The notes: generated by a model from the letters alone, not told the origin. DNA of 64,000 nucleotides from Salinarchaeum laminariae (GCF_023204835.1 NZ_CP096270.1:1116001-1180000); one strand, 5' to 3'. Counted from the first letter of the stretch, positions 45,455 to 55,555 are shown. Made by a program: numbers and translations.

Positions 45455-46702
45455 ATGACGAGACCAGAACCGTCTCCTCGAGTCGCAGCGTTCGAACAGC
45501 AAGCGTACGGTATGTTTCTCCACTGGGGGGTCTACTCTCAACTTGGTCGGGGTGAGTGGGTACTCCACCAGGACGACGATATTACCCACGACGAGTACGA
45601 AGAACTCACCGAGACGTTCACCGCCGAAGCGTTCGACGGTCGCGAGATCGCTCGCGTTGCCGACGAGGCGGGGATGAACTACGCGGTCCTCACTGCACGC
45701 CACCACGACGGATTCTCGTTGTACGACACCCAGGGACTCACCGACTACGACGCGCCCAACTCTGCGGCGGATCGCGACCTCGTCCGAGATTTCGTGGAGG
45801 GCTGTCGCGCCGAGGGGATTTCGCCGCTTCTCTATCATACGACGCTCGATTGGCACCATGATACGCTCGAGTGTTCGACCGAAGAGTTCGACGAGTATGT
45901 CGACTTTCTCCACGATTCTCTGGAGGTCGTGCTCACCGAGTACGACATCGATGGACTCTGGTTCGACGGAGACTGGTCGCGCGACGACGTGGACTGGCGC
46001 CTCGACGAACGCTACTCGCTCATCAGGGAGCACCAGCCCGATGCGCTCATCATCAACAACACCGGAATCGGCAACGAGGGCGAAGTGAGCCACCCAGAGA
46101 TCGACTGCGTCACCTTCGAACAGAGCGAGCCCGACCCGATGGATCGCGACGGAATGGACAAGTACGTCGCCGCTGAAATGTGTCAGACAATGAATAACCA
46201 CTGGGGGAACGGCGAGTGTGATTTCAACTACAAATCGCCGGCCGATATCATTGAGACGCTCGCAACCTGCCGGGGGCGCGGGGCAAACTACCTGCTCAAC
46301 GTCGGCCCAACCGCCGAGGGCTCGATACCAGAGTACGAAACTGCCGCGCTCAAGCGAGCGGGCGAGTGGGTTGCAATGCACGGGGACGTGCTCTATGAGG
46401 GACAGCCGATCGACTGCGAAACGCCCGGCCGCGACGCCGTCCTCGAAACCGACGACGATCTGTATTACCTCGCATTCGACCTCTCCGTGTCTGGTAATGA
46501 AGACGTCACAGTCAGCGGCGGCGGGACCGGTCCACGGGCGGTCAAGGGTCTCGGACGCGACGTCGGGGGCGGGCGGTGGCTCGACTCCGGCGAGGAGTTG
46601 CAGGTGTGCTCGAGCGAGGACGGTGAGATAACGACCATCGACTGCACGGGCTACCCCTACGGGACGGACACCGTCGTAAGGATCGCCGAACTCGACGCGT
46701 AA
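45455..46702 (+). CDS. GH29 alpha-L-fucosidase 2
   Basis: A compact 415-residue alpha-L-fucosidase. Family blocks are QQAYGMFLHWGVYSQLG (15-31), AVLTARHHDGFSLYD (77-91) and IDGLWFDGDWS, with Asp171 the expected nucleophile; ANYLLNVGPTAEGSIPEYE follows. The frame is open to 45257, but that extension is not fucosidase-like and the ATG at 45455 gives the normal N-terminus. No signal peptide is present. Three different GH29 enzymes in one window suggest several fucose linkages or sulfation states are handled. Confidence 0.92.
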   Translation: MTRPEPSPRVAAFEQQAYGMFLHWGVYSQLGRGEWVLHQDDDITHDEYEELTETFTAEAFDGREIARVADEAGMNYAVLTARHHDGFSLYDTQGLTDYDAPNSAADRDLVRDFVEGCRAEGISPLLYHTTLDWHHDTLECSTEEFDEYVDFLHDSLEVVLTEYDIDGLWFDGDWSRDDVDWRLDERYSLIREHQPDALIINNTGIGNEGEVSHPEIDCVTFEQSEPDPMDRDGMDKYVAAEMCQTMNNHWGNGECDFNYKSPADIIETLATCRGRGANYLLNVGPTAEGSIPEYETAALKRAGEWVAMHGDVLYEGQPIDCETPGRDAVLETDDDLYYLAFDLSVSGNEDVTVSGGGTGPRAVKGLGRDVGGGRWLDSGEELQVCSSEDGEITTIDCTGYPYGTDTVVRIAELDA

Positions 46703-47221
46703 GCCAGGATGTCCGGGAGGAGAGCCACTCGGTCGAACGGCGCCCACGAAACGTTGCGGGCCGTCGAGGTGGTGAGTGGTTCACTTCCTCCGTTCGCCGG
46801 CATCTCCCTGACGAATTTTCGCGGTTCGACCGGACTGTTTTTCGGAGTTGGACGGGTGCTTCGAGTCGGTCCATGCATCCCCGTCGACGGCGTGCGGTCC
46901 CTCGTGCGTGCGAAGGAACTCCGCGAGCTCGGTTTCAGCCATCGCGAGTTCTGTGCTTTCCTCGCTCTCGCCTCTCCCGCCGTCTCGATGGAGACGACGT
47001 ATCTCGATGGAACGCCGTTCGATCCCATCGCGGTGGAACGGTGGAACACGACTGGTCGTGAACGTGCGACAATCGATTCGCGACAATGGAACGAAACCAG
47101 ACGTCACGTTCGAGAAGACTCACAAATCTCTGCTTAGATCTACGTTATCTACCCTCTAGATACGCAGGATTTAGTTTTCTATATAGGATTTCTTCGGAAT
47201 ATTCTGAACGTCCAGTAGCTA
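46703..47221. other. gene-poor stretch before the first giant secreted protein
   Basis: About 520 bases with no supported gene. Weak protein-like pieces on both strands lack starts or family motifs. The right end becomes A+T-rich and carries the promoter of the next gene. Confidence 0.3.
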
Positions 47222-47227
47222 TTTATA
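47222..47227 (+). promoter_or_regulatory. TATA box of giant secreted protein 1
   Basis: TTTATA centred 26 bases before the ATG at 47251. It fixes that start and places a Tat signal at the N-terminus. Confidence 0.6.
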
Positions 47228-47250
47228 CCTTGGCCATGGTGATTGGTTAC

Positions 47251-50200
47251 ATGCCACTAGATGGCATTATACCGAACCTGAGTCGTCGGACAGTGATTGC
47301 AACTGGTGCTGCGTCGATCGGATCGCTCGTCGGTACCGGATCGACGTACGGCCAAGAGGCTACCGTGTCCGAGGTTGACGGACGAGGTAATCCACAGTCC
47401 TCGCCAGGCGACGACGAAACGAAGTTCCTCGACGCGGTCTATTTCGGTGACGAGGACTCCGAGGGGGACCGCGTTAGTGCCACTGACGCCCCGGCCGTCG
47501 AGGGCGCACTCGAGACCTCCGCCCGAGCCGTCGCGGGAGATGGGGGTACAATCGAAGTGTCCCTCCAGTGTGATCCAACCGAGGAAACGCTGTTTACGGT
47601 GCGGATGTGGGGCGGAGATCCGTCGGCTACCAAGCTGCGATTCGCAGTCGACGGCGAATCGATCAGTACCCAAGCTAGCGTAGACAGCCCGGAGCTGCCC
47701 GGGCGGTTCTTCTATGAGACGGTCCTGATCCCCACCGATCACACGGAGGGACAGGAACGGGTGACTGTCACGATCACGGCTGACAGCGACGATGCCAGCC
47801 ACGCCTACTCGGCATACACCCACGTAGAGAACTTCTACGCGCCGCCACGTGCGGAGGTCCAGGGGTCGCCACTCGAACGGCCAGAGCCGTCCGAACCCAA
47901 CTTCGATCGGATGTCCTCGAACCTCCTCGAAGCGTTCGACGAGGGTGTCGATCGACAGAAAGATCGACAGAACTACGACGACCCGACCAACAGGGCGTAC
48001 GGGCTCGCATCGGTCGGCTCCCGAGGTTGGCCAAAGGCGGCCGGCAATTTCGTTCGCGCCTACCAACTCGAAGAATCTCGACACTACGGTGACGAGGAAC
48101 TCGTCGACCGGGCACTCGCCGTCTTCGACGGCCACTGCCGGTATCAGGGCTATCGCGGCACGCTCGAAATCTTCTGGGGTATCACTCCCTGGCTCGGCGG
48201 TCCTGACCGATCGGGGATTGGTGGCGGCCTCCCCGGGTTCATGGCGACGAATCTGGCACGCTCGTTCGCCGAGCTACAGCCGATCCTCGAAGAGCGCCCG
48301 GAACTTCTCGACGAGGAAATCGACAACAATGCCGACGGTGAGAAGAGCGTTACGCGGCGAGAGGCTTACACGCAGTTCTGGCGGGACTATCTCTGGGAGA
48401 ACATGCTACCGCGGTTCGGGATCGCCCAGAAAGTGTTCAACCAGATTATCGTCAACGGGGTGAGCATGGTGCGGGCCAACGAGATTCTGAAGTTCCTCTC
48501 ACCCGAGGACGCAGCCCCGGACGATCTCATTCTCAAACAGATGCGGGCAAAGGCGGGCATCTTACCGATAGACGACGACGTCGTCGATTTCTCCCTCGAG
48601 TTACAGACCCGGAACGCCGGTGAGTACGGGCAAGCCCCGGGCACTATCGAAGATGGACGATACTACGAGAGTCAACACTGGCACTGGTCGGCCAGCAGGC
48701 ACTACAACTCCATTACACCGGATGGAATCAGTATGGAGTTCGGGTACGATCCGGGGTACGGGTACGCTGCCTTCCACCATTTCGAGGCGGCAACTGAGTT
48801 CCTCGACGACCCGCAGATCAACGACCAGTTCCGCACCTTCATGGATGGGTTCCAACACGTGCTCTATCCCACGCTGTCCCAGAACGGGGAGCGCTGGGGG
48901 AAGGTAGCCGCTATCGGGAGCCGCAACCCCGGGAACCCCTGGAAAGGGATCGGAGTCCAGGGTGTGGGGAATCCGATTTTGGCCTACGTCCTGGCTGCGG
49001 TGGACATGGACCACGAACCGTCGAAACGAGTCGTACGCGAGCACTTCCGGTACCACGACGACTTCGAAGGAGGATTCGAGTCCCCGAGTCCAGCCCATCT
49101 GTACCGGTTGCTGACGAAGTTGCCCGATCTTGAGGACTGGTGGGAGCAGACGGAACCGACGGATTACCGCCTCCCGACGGAACGCGAGGGTGCTGCTGCG
49201 TGGGTCGACGAGATGGCGGGCCTGAGCATGATCGACGACGAAGAGGGTACTCACTACCTCTTTGGATGGGCGACGACGAAGGGAGAGGGCGAGTGGGCCA
49301 ATCAACCCACCTACCACCGGATCACGGACGAGTATCGTGCGTTCGGTGACGCGAAGACCGACTTCTGTCCCGGTTCCCACGTTGGCTCCACCACGGTCGG
49401 CCCCTACGAAGTCGCGGTGAACGCCAGTAACCACCGCGACGTTCGGGTAGAAGGCGGTCCCCGCGTTCACGTTCCCGGGATCGATTCGCCGGGCAAGGGT
49501 AACGGTTCGTCCGGGAACGGACATCCTGGCAAGGGCAATGGCCCGTCCGGAAACGGTCCACCAGGCAGGGGTAACGGGTCGTCTGGAAAGGGCAACGGTC
49601 CTCTGCTCGATCTGGTCAGCGGCGAGGGCAAGATGGCTTCGAACGACCAGATCCTCGATGCGGGAGACTCGCTGGTTCTCGACCGTCGACAGCACGCCAG
49701 TCCGACGAATCCCGGCCCGCAGCCGAAACTGCAGCGGTCGTCGGTCGATTCGGCTACACGGCGCAAGCACTGGTCGTGGCGAATCCGCGGAAACGATGAT
49801 GGTGCGGAGGTCCACAGTCTGCCACTCGACGAAAGTGACGAGACTGCCCAGGTGGCTACCTACTACGAGGACGCAGCCACCCTGGGAACGGGCCAGCACT
49901 CGAATCAGGTTCCGACGTTCTACCGGCCGGACGAAGTTGGCGACCGTAACCCGGTGACCGTCAGCACCGAGGACGACGAGGAACTCGCAGTGGAGACCAT
50001 CGACGGGTGCGTGAACCGACTGGTCGTCGAAACGCCCGATTCGGGAGCGCGTGAAATCGAGGCGACGGCGATCTTGCCGACGTTCGATTCCTACGACGCC
50101 TGGGATGTCGATACTCCAGGCTTTTCGGGTGCAACCGTGCGAACGGACGATGCACTCGAGGTGAGCGTCGACGAAGAACAAGAAGTGACACACGACGAAC

Positions 50201-50613
50201 CGGTCACGTTCGCACTTCCGCTGAACGCGCCGGTGGAGCGGATCGTGTTCACCCACGAATCAAACTGGGATACGACGTCCGACCTCCGCATGGTGTTGGA
50301 GACGAGCGAGGGAGAGGTCCTGTGGGAGGGAACCAGACCAGAGGACGTCGTCTCGCCCGAGGGGTGGGACTACACCGCCCCGACTGACGAGATGGTGAAC
50401 CTCGAAGAAGAACACGTAGAAGACGAACTGTACTTCCGTGTAGTGAACACAGCCCCGGAGGAGTCGGGCGAAGACACCTGGTATCGATCGATGACGGCCG
50501 GCGGAAAGGCGAATGAGGCCGGTCCGACCTCCGTCGATTCGGACTGGTTCCGACGAATCCTCGACGTCCGGATCGAATACGCGGACGGCACTGCACGGTA
50601 CCCCAACTCCTGA
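47251..50613 (+). CDS. large Tat-exported protein of unrecognised family (candidate depolymerase) 1
   Basis: A 1120-residue protein. The N-terminus has a Tat signal (LSRRTVIATGAASIGSLVGT), so it is exported folded. Layout by eye: a beta domain about 90-205 (SLQCDPTEETLFTVRMWGGD) ending in a YSAYTHVENFY segment; a long helical toroid-like region about 230-600 with HWHWSASRHYNSITPDGISM near residue 478; a Gly/Asn/Ser/Pro linker at about 746-785 with repeated GKGNG units; and a C-terminal beta region. The N-terminal domain resembles that of the second giant protein. The layout recalls polysaccharide lyases and toroid glycosidases, but I recognise no family and assign no reaction. The start at 47251 is set by the TATA box. 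Confidence 0.75.
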   Translation: MPLDGIIPNLSRRTVIATGAASIGSLVGTGSTYGQEATVSEVDGRGNPQSSPGDDETKFLDAVYFGDEDSEGDRVSATDAPAVEGALETSARAVAGDGGTIEVSLQCDPTEETLFTVRMWGGDPSATKLRFAVDGESISTQASVDSPELPGRFFYETVLIPTDHTEGQERVTVTITADSDDASHAYSAYTHVENFYAPPRAEVQGSPLERPEPSEPNFDRMSSNLLEAFDEGVDRQKDRQNYDDPTNRAYGLASVGSRGWPKAAGNFVRAYQLEESRHYGDEELVDRALAVFDGHCRYQGYRGTLEIFWGITPWLGGPDRSGIGGGLPGFMATNLARSFAELQPILEERPELLDEEIDNNADGEKSVTRREAYTQFWRDYLWENMLPRFGIAQKVFNQIIVNGVSMVRANEILKFLSPEDAAPDDLILKQMRAKAGILPIDDDVVDFSLELQTRNAGEYGQAPGTIEDGRYYESQHWHWSASRHYNSITPDGISMEFGYDPGYGYAAFHHFEAATEFLDDPQINDQFRTFMDGFQHVLYPTLSQNGERWGKVAAIGSRNPGNPWKGIGVQGVGNPILAYVLAAVDMDHEPSKRVVREHFRYHDDFEGGFESPSPAHLYRLLTKLPDLEDWWEQTEPTDYRLPTEREGAAAWVDEMAGLSMIDDEEGTHYLFGWATTKGEGEWANQPTYHRITDEYRAFGDAKTDFCPGSHVGSTTVGPYEVAVNASNHRDVRVEGGPRVHVPGIDSPGKGNGSSGNGHPGKGNGPSGNGPPGRGNGSSGKGNGPLLDLVSGEGKMASNDQILDAGDSLVLDRRQHASPTNPGPQPKLQRSSVDSATRRKHWSWRIRGNDDGAEVHSLPLDESDETAQVATYYEDAATLGTGQHSNQVPTFYRPDEVGDRNPVTVSTEDDEELAVETIDGCVNRLVVETPDSGAREIEATAILPTFDSYDAWDVDTPGFSGATVRTDDALEVSVDEEQEVTHDEPVTFALPLNAPVERIVFTHESNWDTTSDLRMVLETSEGEVLWEGTRPEDVVSPEGWDYTAPTDEMVNLEEEHVEDELYFRVVNTAPEESGEDTWYRSMTAGGKANEAGPTSVDSDWFRRILDVRIEYADGTARYPNS
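49487..49602 (+). repeat. GxGNG-repeat linker coding segment
   Basis: Encodes about 38 residues of repeated GKGNG, SSGNG, PSGNG and GRGNG units between two domains of the first giant protein. Such uncharged flexible linkers are unusual in an otherwise acidic haloarchaeal protein. Confidence 0.7.
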
Positions 50614-51154
50614 GGTAGCCCGATCGGGAGATTCGAGGAGGGTCTCATCTTTCTCCCCGTCGTTCTCTCTCAAGATTGCACGTGGGTCGCTTTCGACCGC
50701 ACCGTCGTCGTCTGATTGGTTCCCGCTGACACACCGACTGCGCTGCTTCGGACGGATCTGCCTGTGCTGCCGGGCAAAAATTCCTCCATAACGTAGATCG
50801 GGCCTATCGCTGAGCAACAGGGCGCTTTCGTGCGCGTCGGCAGGCGGATTCGGTGACAGTATTTCTCGATTCGTCCCGCGCCCATCAGTACACCTGGACC
50901 AGTTGTTCTTCGTCGCGTTCCACACGGAACGTCGTCGGCGGGGAGCCACAATGCCGTCGCGGCGTCGACGCTCTCACTCACTCTCTCGCTGTGCTGGATA
51001 GTAATTCCGCAGTTCTGTGGATGGCACGGCCCGGTAGCAACGGGACCGGACCATCGTACTCAGTGCCCTCGGCGATGTGAGCGTCGATCGTGGTACGACG
51101 TCGAAGCAGAAGAAGGCCAACTCGACCCGACCACCGACGAGGGAGTCGAAACGT
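50614..51154. other. convergent intergenic gap
   Basis: About 540 bases between the giant protein gene and the convergent aldo/keto reductase. Nothing recognisable on either strand. Confidence 0.3.
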
Positions 51155-52147
51155 TCAGTTGTATCGCGAATCGGACTGCCACGGGTCGGGGTTCGGCCCG
51201 AGCGCATCCTTCAGGTCGTTGGTCGCGTCGTCGAGATCGGCCAACAGGTCATCGGAGAGTGAGACCTCTGCCGCTTCGGCGTTCGCTCGCACGTGTTCGG
51301 GGGAGCTCGCGCCCGCGAGAACTGACGTCACGCCGGACTTGTGGAGCGGCCACGCAAGGGCCACTTCCACCATGTCGCGGTCGTACTCCTCACAGATGTC
51401 TCGAATTCGCTCGACGGTCTCGAACGTTTCCGCCTCAGCACCGTCCTCGCCGTGCCGGGCTTCTGGTCGGTCTCCGGAGAAGTGTCGCGTTCGCATCCGG
51501 CCCGTCGGATACTCCTCGGCGCTCTCGTACTCGCCTGTGAGCAGACCCTGCGCTAGCGGACTGTAGGCTACGAGGTCCACGTCGTTTTCGCGGGAAGCGT
51601 CGGCTACCTCGTGCTCGATTGCGCGCCACAAGAGGTTGTACGGCACCTGATTCGCCTCTACGCGCCCTGCTTCGAGTGTCGCCTCCATATCAGCGGGGCC
51701 GGTGTTCGAGACGGCAGGCACGCGAATGCTCCCCTCTTCCTGTAGCTCTCGCACCGCACGCATCGACTCCGAAACCGGAATCTCCGGGTTCTGGTAGTGG
51801 AGATAGTAGACGTCGATGTAGTCGGTGCCGAGCCTGTCGAGGCTGGCCTCGAAGGCGGCTTTCAGGTCGTCGTACGCGAGGTTGTCGACCCAGACCTTGC
51901 TCGCGATCACTACGTCGTCTCGATCCATGCCGTCGAGGGCTTCCCCGAGTACTTCCTCGGAGTAACCGTCGCCGTACGCCTCCGCCGTGTCGAAGAAGTT
52001 CACGCCCGCATCGTAGGCGGTGTGAATTGTCTCGATAGCGTCGTCCTCGTCGGTTTTCTCCCAGTCCGACCCACCACTGATGTTCCAGAGGCCGAGGCCG
52101 ACGCGACTCACTTCGACGTCAGTGTTGCCGAGTGTCTCGTACTGCAT
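51155..52147 (-). CDS. aldo/keto reductase, candidate L-fucose dehydrogenase
   Basis: A 330-residue AKR with the complete catalytic tetrad: Asp53, Tyr58, Lys84 and His117 (FFDTAEAYGDGY, SKVW, YYLHYQ). The cofactor region shows LVAYSPLAQGLLTG and VTSVLAGASSPEHV. AKRs of this group oxidise or reduce sugars with NAD(P); bacterial L-fucose (D-threo-aldose) dehydrogenases belong here. In this cluster it is a good candidate for the first oxidation of fucose to the lactone (inference). A TATA-like GTTAATCC lies about 28 bases before the ATG. Confidence 0.85.
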   Translation of the reverse strand: MQYETLGNTDVEVSRVGLGLWNISGGSDWEKTDEDDAIETIHTAYDAGVNFFDTAEAYGDGYSEEVLGEALDGMDRDDVVIASKVWVDNLAYDDLKAAFEASLDRLGTDYIDVYYLHYQNPEIPVSESMRAVRELQEEGSIRVPAVSNTGPADMEATLEAGRVEANQVPYNLLWRAIEHEVADASRENDVDLVAYSPLAQGLLTGEYESAEEYPTGRMRTRHFSGDRPEARHGEDGAEAETFETVERIRDICEEYDRDMVEVALAWPLHKSGVTSVLAGASSPEHVRANAEAAEVSLSDDLLADLDDATNDLKDALGPNPDPWQSDSRYN

Positions 52148-52544
52148 CGAATATCGATAATCAGGTGTCGCGGATTAACGTTCTGGTTGGATGGGAGAGC
52201 GGTTCTTGGCTGTCGATTGTACGCATCGATCGCGAAGCCAGTCCGGGGGAATCGTTTCGCCACAATGGAGGTCCATCGCCCGTCGGCGTCGTCCGTGGGG
52301 GCAGCGGGAGACCGCCGCTCCGAGCACTGCCAGTTGCAGACGGCGAGCGCACTGGAAGCGGTGACGAGCGACGAAGCGTCGAATTCGATGATCCAGCGGG
52401 CCAAATCGGGCTGTGGGAATCGAACTCGCCGTAATCGTTCCCGTCAAGATGCGTTCGTACACGTAGAACTCTCTGCTCTACGTTTCTCAAACCCCGGACA
52501 ATGAGCCAGCCACGACCGACTACTCATCAACTCACAGAAATAAA
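52148..52544. other. divergent intergenic region
   Basis: About 400 bases between the aldo/keto reductase and the second giant protein. It holds the two promoters and no supported gene. Confidence 0.35.
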
Positions 52545-52553
52545 TTATAAATA
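52545..52553 (+). promoter_or_regulatory. TATA box of giant secreted protein 2
   Basis: TTATAAATA centred 29 bases before the ATG at 52578; leaderless. Confidence 0.6.
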
Positions 52554-52577
52554 CGATAGCTTTCACATGGGAACTGC

Positions 52578-55454
52578 ATGTCTGATAGTAACAGCCATGG
52601 TGATTGGTATCGGCGAACAGTGCTCGGAACGATTTCCGCAGCCGCCGTCCCAGCCGCGTTTTCCGGTGGAGTCGGAGCTGATGGACGTGAGAACCGCCCT
52701 GCTCCTGCGCCACAGAAACCACCGCAGGGAGGGACGAATGCGCTCGACGAACTCGACTTCGGCAACCCTGGATCGGAGTCGAACCACGCGTTCGACGCGG
52801 GAACGAGCGAAAGTATACAGGGTGACAGCGGGCGGTCAGCACGACGGTTGCTGCCTCTCGACGCCCCGGACAACCAGCTGGGAGCGATGTCGTTCACCGT
52901 CGAGTGCGACCCGGAATACCGGACGTACATCACGCTGAAGTTCGAGTCGAATCCTGAGAACGCCAAACGTCTGTTCCTCCTCGACGGAACGGACATGATC
53001 GGCTACATGCACCAGGGTGTGGGATGGCCCTCACTCGACATGAACATGAATACCTCGATGGGTGCAGTCTCGACACACGGGGACTTCTGGTATGCAACCC
53101 ATCGCTTGCCGGGCTATCTCACCGAGGATTCCGAAGAAGTCGACCTTCGAATCGTTAGCTGGGACGGTGAACAGCCCAGCCAGGGCATCTACCGTGCCTA
53201 CACCCACACCGATCCACATCTCCACCTCCCAGCGAACGACAAAGGCGGCGAGGAGTTCGAACTCGGGCCCATCCGGGACCCGCCCGCCGAGAACCAGATC
53301 GATCCCGTCGTGGCGAAAATCGACGAACTCGTTCAATCGGGCCAACAGAACAGCCAGATTTCGCCACGAGGCGCGCTCGGTCTGGCGATGGCTGTTCAGC
53401 GGGACTGGATCGACGTCGTCGACGAGGACGCAGTCTTCGAGACCGTGCGGGCGACAGTAGACGACTGGGCGATACGTCAGGCAGAGAGTTCCCCACAGGA
53501 TGTCGTCCATCGTGGCTGGGAAGAGCACGGTCGGTTCGCCAGAGCGGTCACGCTTCTCTGGGATCTTTTCAAGGAGCGTGACGCCTTCTCCCAGACGCTG
53601 GAAGGACATCCCGATGGCGAGATCACGCGAGAGGATGCCTACGTCCAGTTCTTCGGCGAAGGCCTCGACTGGCGCTCCACGGGCCGTCGCGACCTCACGA
53701 ACCAGTTCATGTTCGTGACGATATGCCTCGTGCGCACGAACTCAGTGCTGGAGAAGTTCGGGTCCGATCGTGCACGCTCCCGGGAGACGATCGACCGGTG
53801 GATCGACGAAGGGATCGGTCTGTCGGGGGTGAGTCTCAACGACGACGAAGACAAACCCTATTCGTGGTACCAGACCGGAAGTTACCACGTCTTCAGCGAG
53901 AAGGGCTTGTCCAAGGAACCCGACCACGTTGCCCACTACGGCGAACTCGGGTTCAGTCTTCTCGCAAAGCTGTATCACGAAACCGGTCTCGAACGCGTAC
54001 GTGAGCGAGCGGTTAAAGCGTCACAGGCCCGGGCTGCGGTTCGCTTGATGGTAAACGACGCCGAGACAGGCAATCGATGGGCTGCAACCGATGGGGTGAT
54101 CAGCATCCGGAACTCCCAGCATCCCGGGATGTCCAGTCATCTCCGCGGGTACGGATTCAAGCCGCTATTCCACGCACACCTGCTCGGAGACCCGACTTCC
54201 GTTCGGTTCGGAAAGTTGGCGATGGAGCACAACGTTGCGGGTCTCATAGAACAGTGGTGGCTCAACGTGTGGGGCGTCGGATCGCTCGAGCGCTGGATCC
54301 ACCGGGTCGATGGGTATCAGACGATCCAGGAACTGGACGATCCTTCGTACCAGACGCCGATGCATCGCGATCGGTTCGCGTGGGCTGACGAGGATATCGG
54401 CGTCGTCAGCATCACCGACGGATCGGAGCGAATGCTTATGAATCTCGGATTCGGCGCCGCCTCCAATCTCCACGACAAGGGAGTGAACGAACTGGCTCGC
54501 ATCCATCATCACAACTCCGAGGTGGATCGTATCCTGAATATCGATCTCACGCGGACGGAATTCCCCTCGACCGGCGGAACGTGGTCGCGGCCGAACAAGT
54601 TACAGTTCGCCGGTGAGTTCCTCGGCGTCGGTATGGGTGAGGAGGCTCGCACTCGCCGTCTCCCGGGCGATGGAACTGTCGAAATCGAACAGGCGATGGC
54701 CGGGGCGACACTTCCCCAGGCGGCCAGCCCGGACGGCGATCCATGGCCACTCGCCGAGGACGACGACCAGTTCGATCCCGATAGCTTCGGCCGACCGCAG
54801 CCAGATCCTCGGGTCGCGATGGGAATCCACTATCGCGAATGCCGCTACGGCGAGTACCTGATTGGAATGAACAGTTCGGGAGCGCCTGAACGTGGGTTCG
54901 GTCAGGGAAGCACGTACGAACTCGAGCTACCGGACGGTGCCTCGGCAGCCACCGATCTGATGACTGGCGAGCGAGTTCAGGGCGAATCTGTTGCCGTTTC
55001 GCCACGATCTACCAGAATTCTCAAACTGGAGTTCGAGGCGGAAGAAGCGAGCGTATCGGGGCTCTCGGAGAGCAGTACGCACCCCTCCTTCCAGATCGAA
55101 TCAGCGGATCCTCTGGAGCTCACTGGATTTTCGATCGAGACGCTGGGGGATCTGGAGTCGGTCACGGAGACGGAGCGACCCTACACCGACCGGACGCACA
55201 ACTTCTTCGTCTACCAGGCGGGGATCGCCTACGAGTCCGAGGAGCCAATCCAACTCGACGGGACGACCTACGAGTTCGACTCGACGGGTTCGATTACCGA
55301 CTCGCGCGTCCAGCTCGAACGCTTCACGTGGGACTCCGGAATTTCACTGGAGAGCGTCGTCGAATCCCGTGAACAGGCCGATCTCGTCGTCACGTTCGTG
55401 CTCGCCGACGGCACCGAACTACCCGTGTTCTTCGACGCCAGCAGCGGGGCGTAA
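52578..55454 (+). CDS. large Tat-exported protein of unrecognised family (candidate depolymerase) 2
   Basis: A 958-residue protein with a Tat signal around YRRTVLGTISAAAVPAAFSG (residues 11-30). A Pro-rich spacer is followed by a beta domain about 95-220 beginning MSFTVECDPEYRTYITLKF and ending GIYRAYTHTDPH, clearly akin to the first giant protein. A helical middle (about 240-560) contains LGFSLLAKLYHETGLERVRE and ATDGVISIRNSQHPGMSSHL. The rest looks beta-rich, with RDRFAWADEDIGVVSITDGS near 595 and SEVDRILNIDLTRTEF near 645. The helical-toroid-then-beta order is that of many polysaccharide lyases. No family was recognised, and the function is inferred only from export and context. Confidence 0.75.
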   Translation: MSDSNSHGDWYRRTVLGTISAAAVPAAFSGGVGADGRENRPAPAPQKPPQGGTNALDELDFGNPGSESNHAFDAGTSESIQGDSGRSARRLLPLDAPDNQLGAMSFTVECDPEYRTYITLKFESNPENAKRLFLLDGTDMIGYMHQGVGWPSLDMNMNTSMGAVSTHGDFWYATHRLPGYLTEDSEEVDLRIVSWDGEQPSQGIYRAYTHTDPHLHLPANDKGGEEFELGPIRDPPAENQIDPVVAKIDELVQSGQQNSQISPRGALGLAMAVQRDWIDVVDEDAVFETVRATVDDWAIRQAESSPQDVVHRGWEEHGRFARAVTLLWDLFKERDAFSQTLEGHPDGEITREDAYVQFFGEGLDWRSTGRRDLTNQFMFVTICLVRTNSVLEKFGSDRARSRETIDRWIDEGIGLSGVSLNDDEDKPYSWYQTGSYHVFSEKGLSKEPDHVAHYGELGFSLLAKLYHETGLERVRERAVKASQARAAVRLMVNDAETGNRWAATDGVISIRNSQHPGMSSHLRGYGFKPLFHAHLLGDPTSVRFGKLAMEHNVAGLIEQWWLNVWGVGSLERWIHRVDGYQTIQELDDPSYQTPMHRDRFAWADEDIGVVSITDGSERMLMNLGFGAASNLHDKGVNELARIHHHNSEVDRILNIDLTRTEFPSTGGTWSRPNKLQFAGEFLGVGMGEEARTRRLPGDGTVEIEQAMAGATLPQAASPDGDPWPLAEDDDQFDPDSFGRPQPDPRVAMGIHYRECRYGEYLIGMNSSGAPERGFGQGSTYELELPDGASAATDLMTGERVQGESVAVSPRSTRILKLEFEAEEASVSGLSESSTHPSFQIESADPLELTGFSIETLGDLESVTETERPYTDRTHNFFVYQAGIAYESEEPIQLDGTTYEFDSTGSITDSRVQLERFTWDSGISLESVVESREQADLVVTFVLADGTELPVFFDASSGA

Positions 55455-55555
55455 GCTCCGGGCACCGAGATCGACTCGTCCCGGGCTTTTTTCGACGGTA
55501 CTCGCTGGGCGGCTCGGTTCGAACGTTTCAACGAGGCCCGAATCGCAACAATAGC

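Noticed and set aside
45233..46747. 504-codon minus-strand open frame opposite GH29 gene 2
   Set aside because: The plus strand encodes a full alpha-L-fucosidase with active-site blocks; the antisense translation has no family features.
48601..50256. 551-codon minus-strand open frame opposite giant protein 1
   Set aside because: It is antisense to a Tat-signal protein with coherent domains; its translation is Arg/Val-rich without acidic bias, typical of GC-rich shadow frames.
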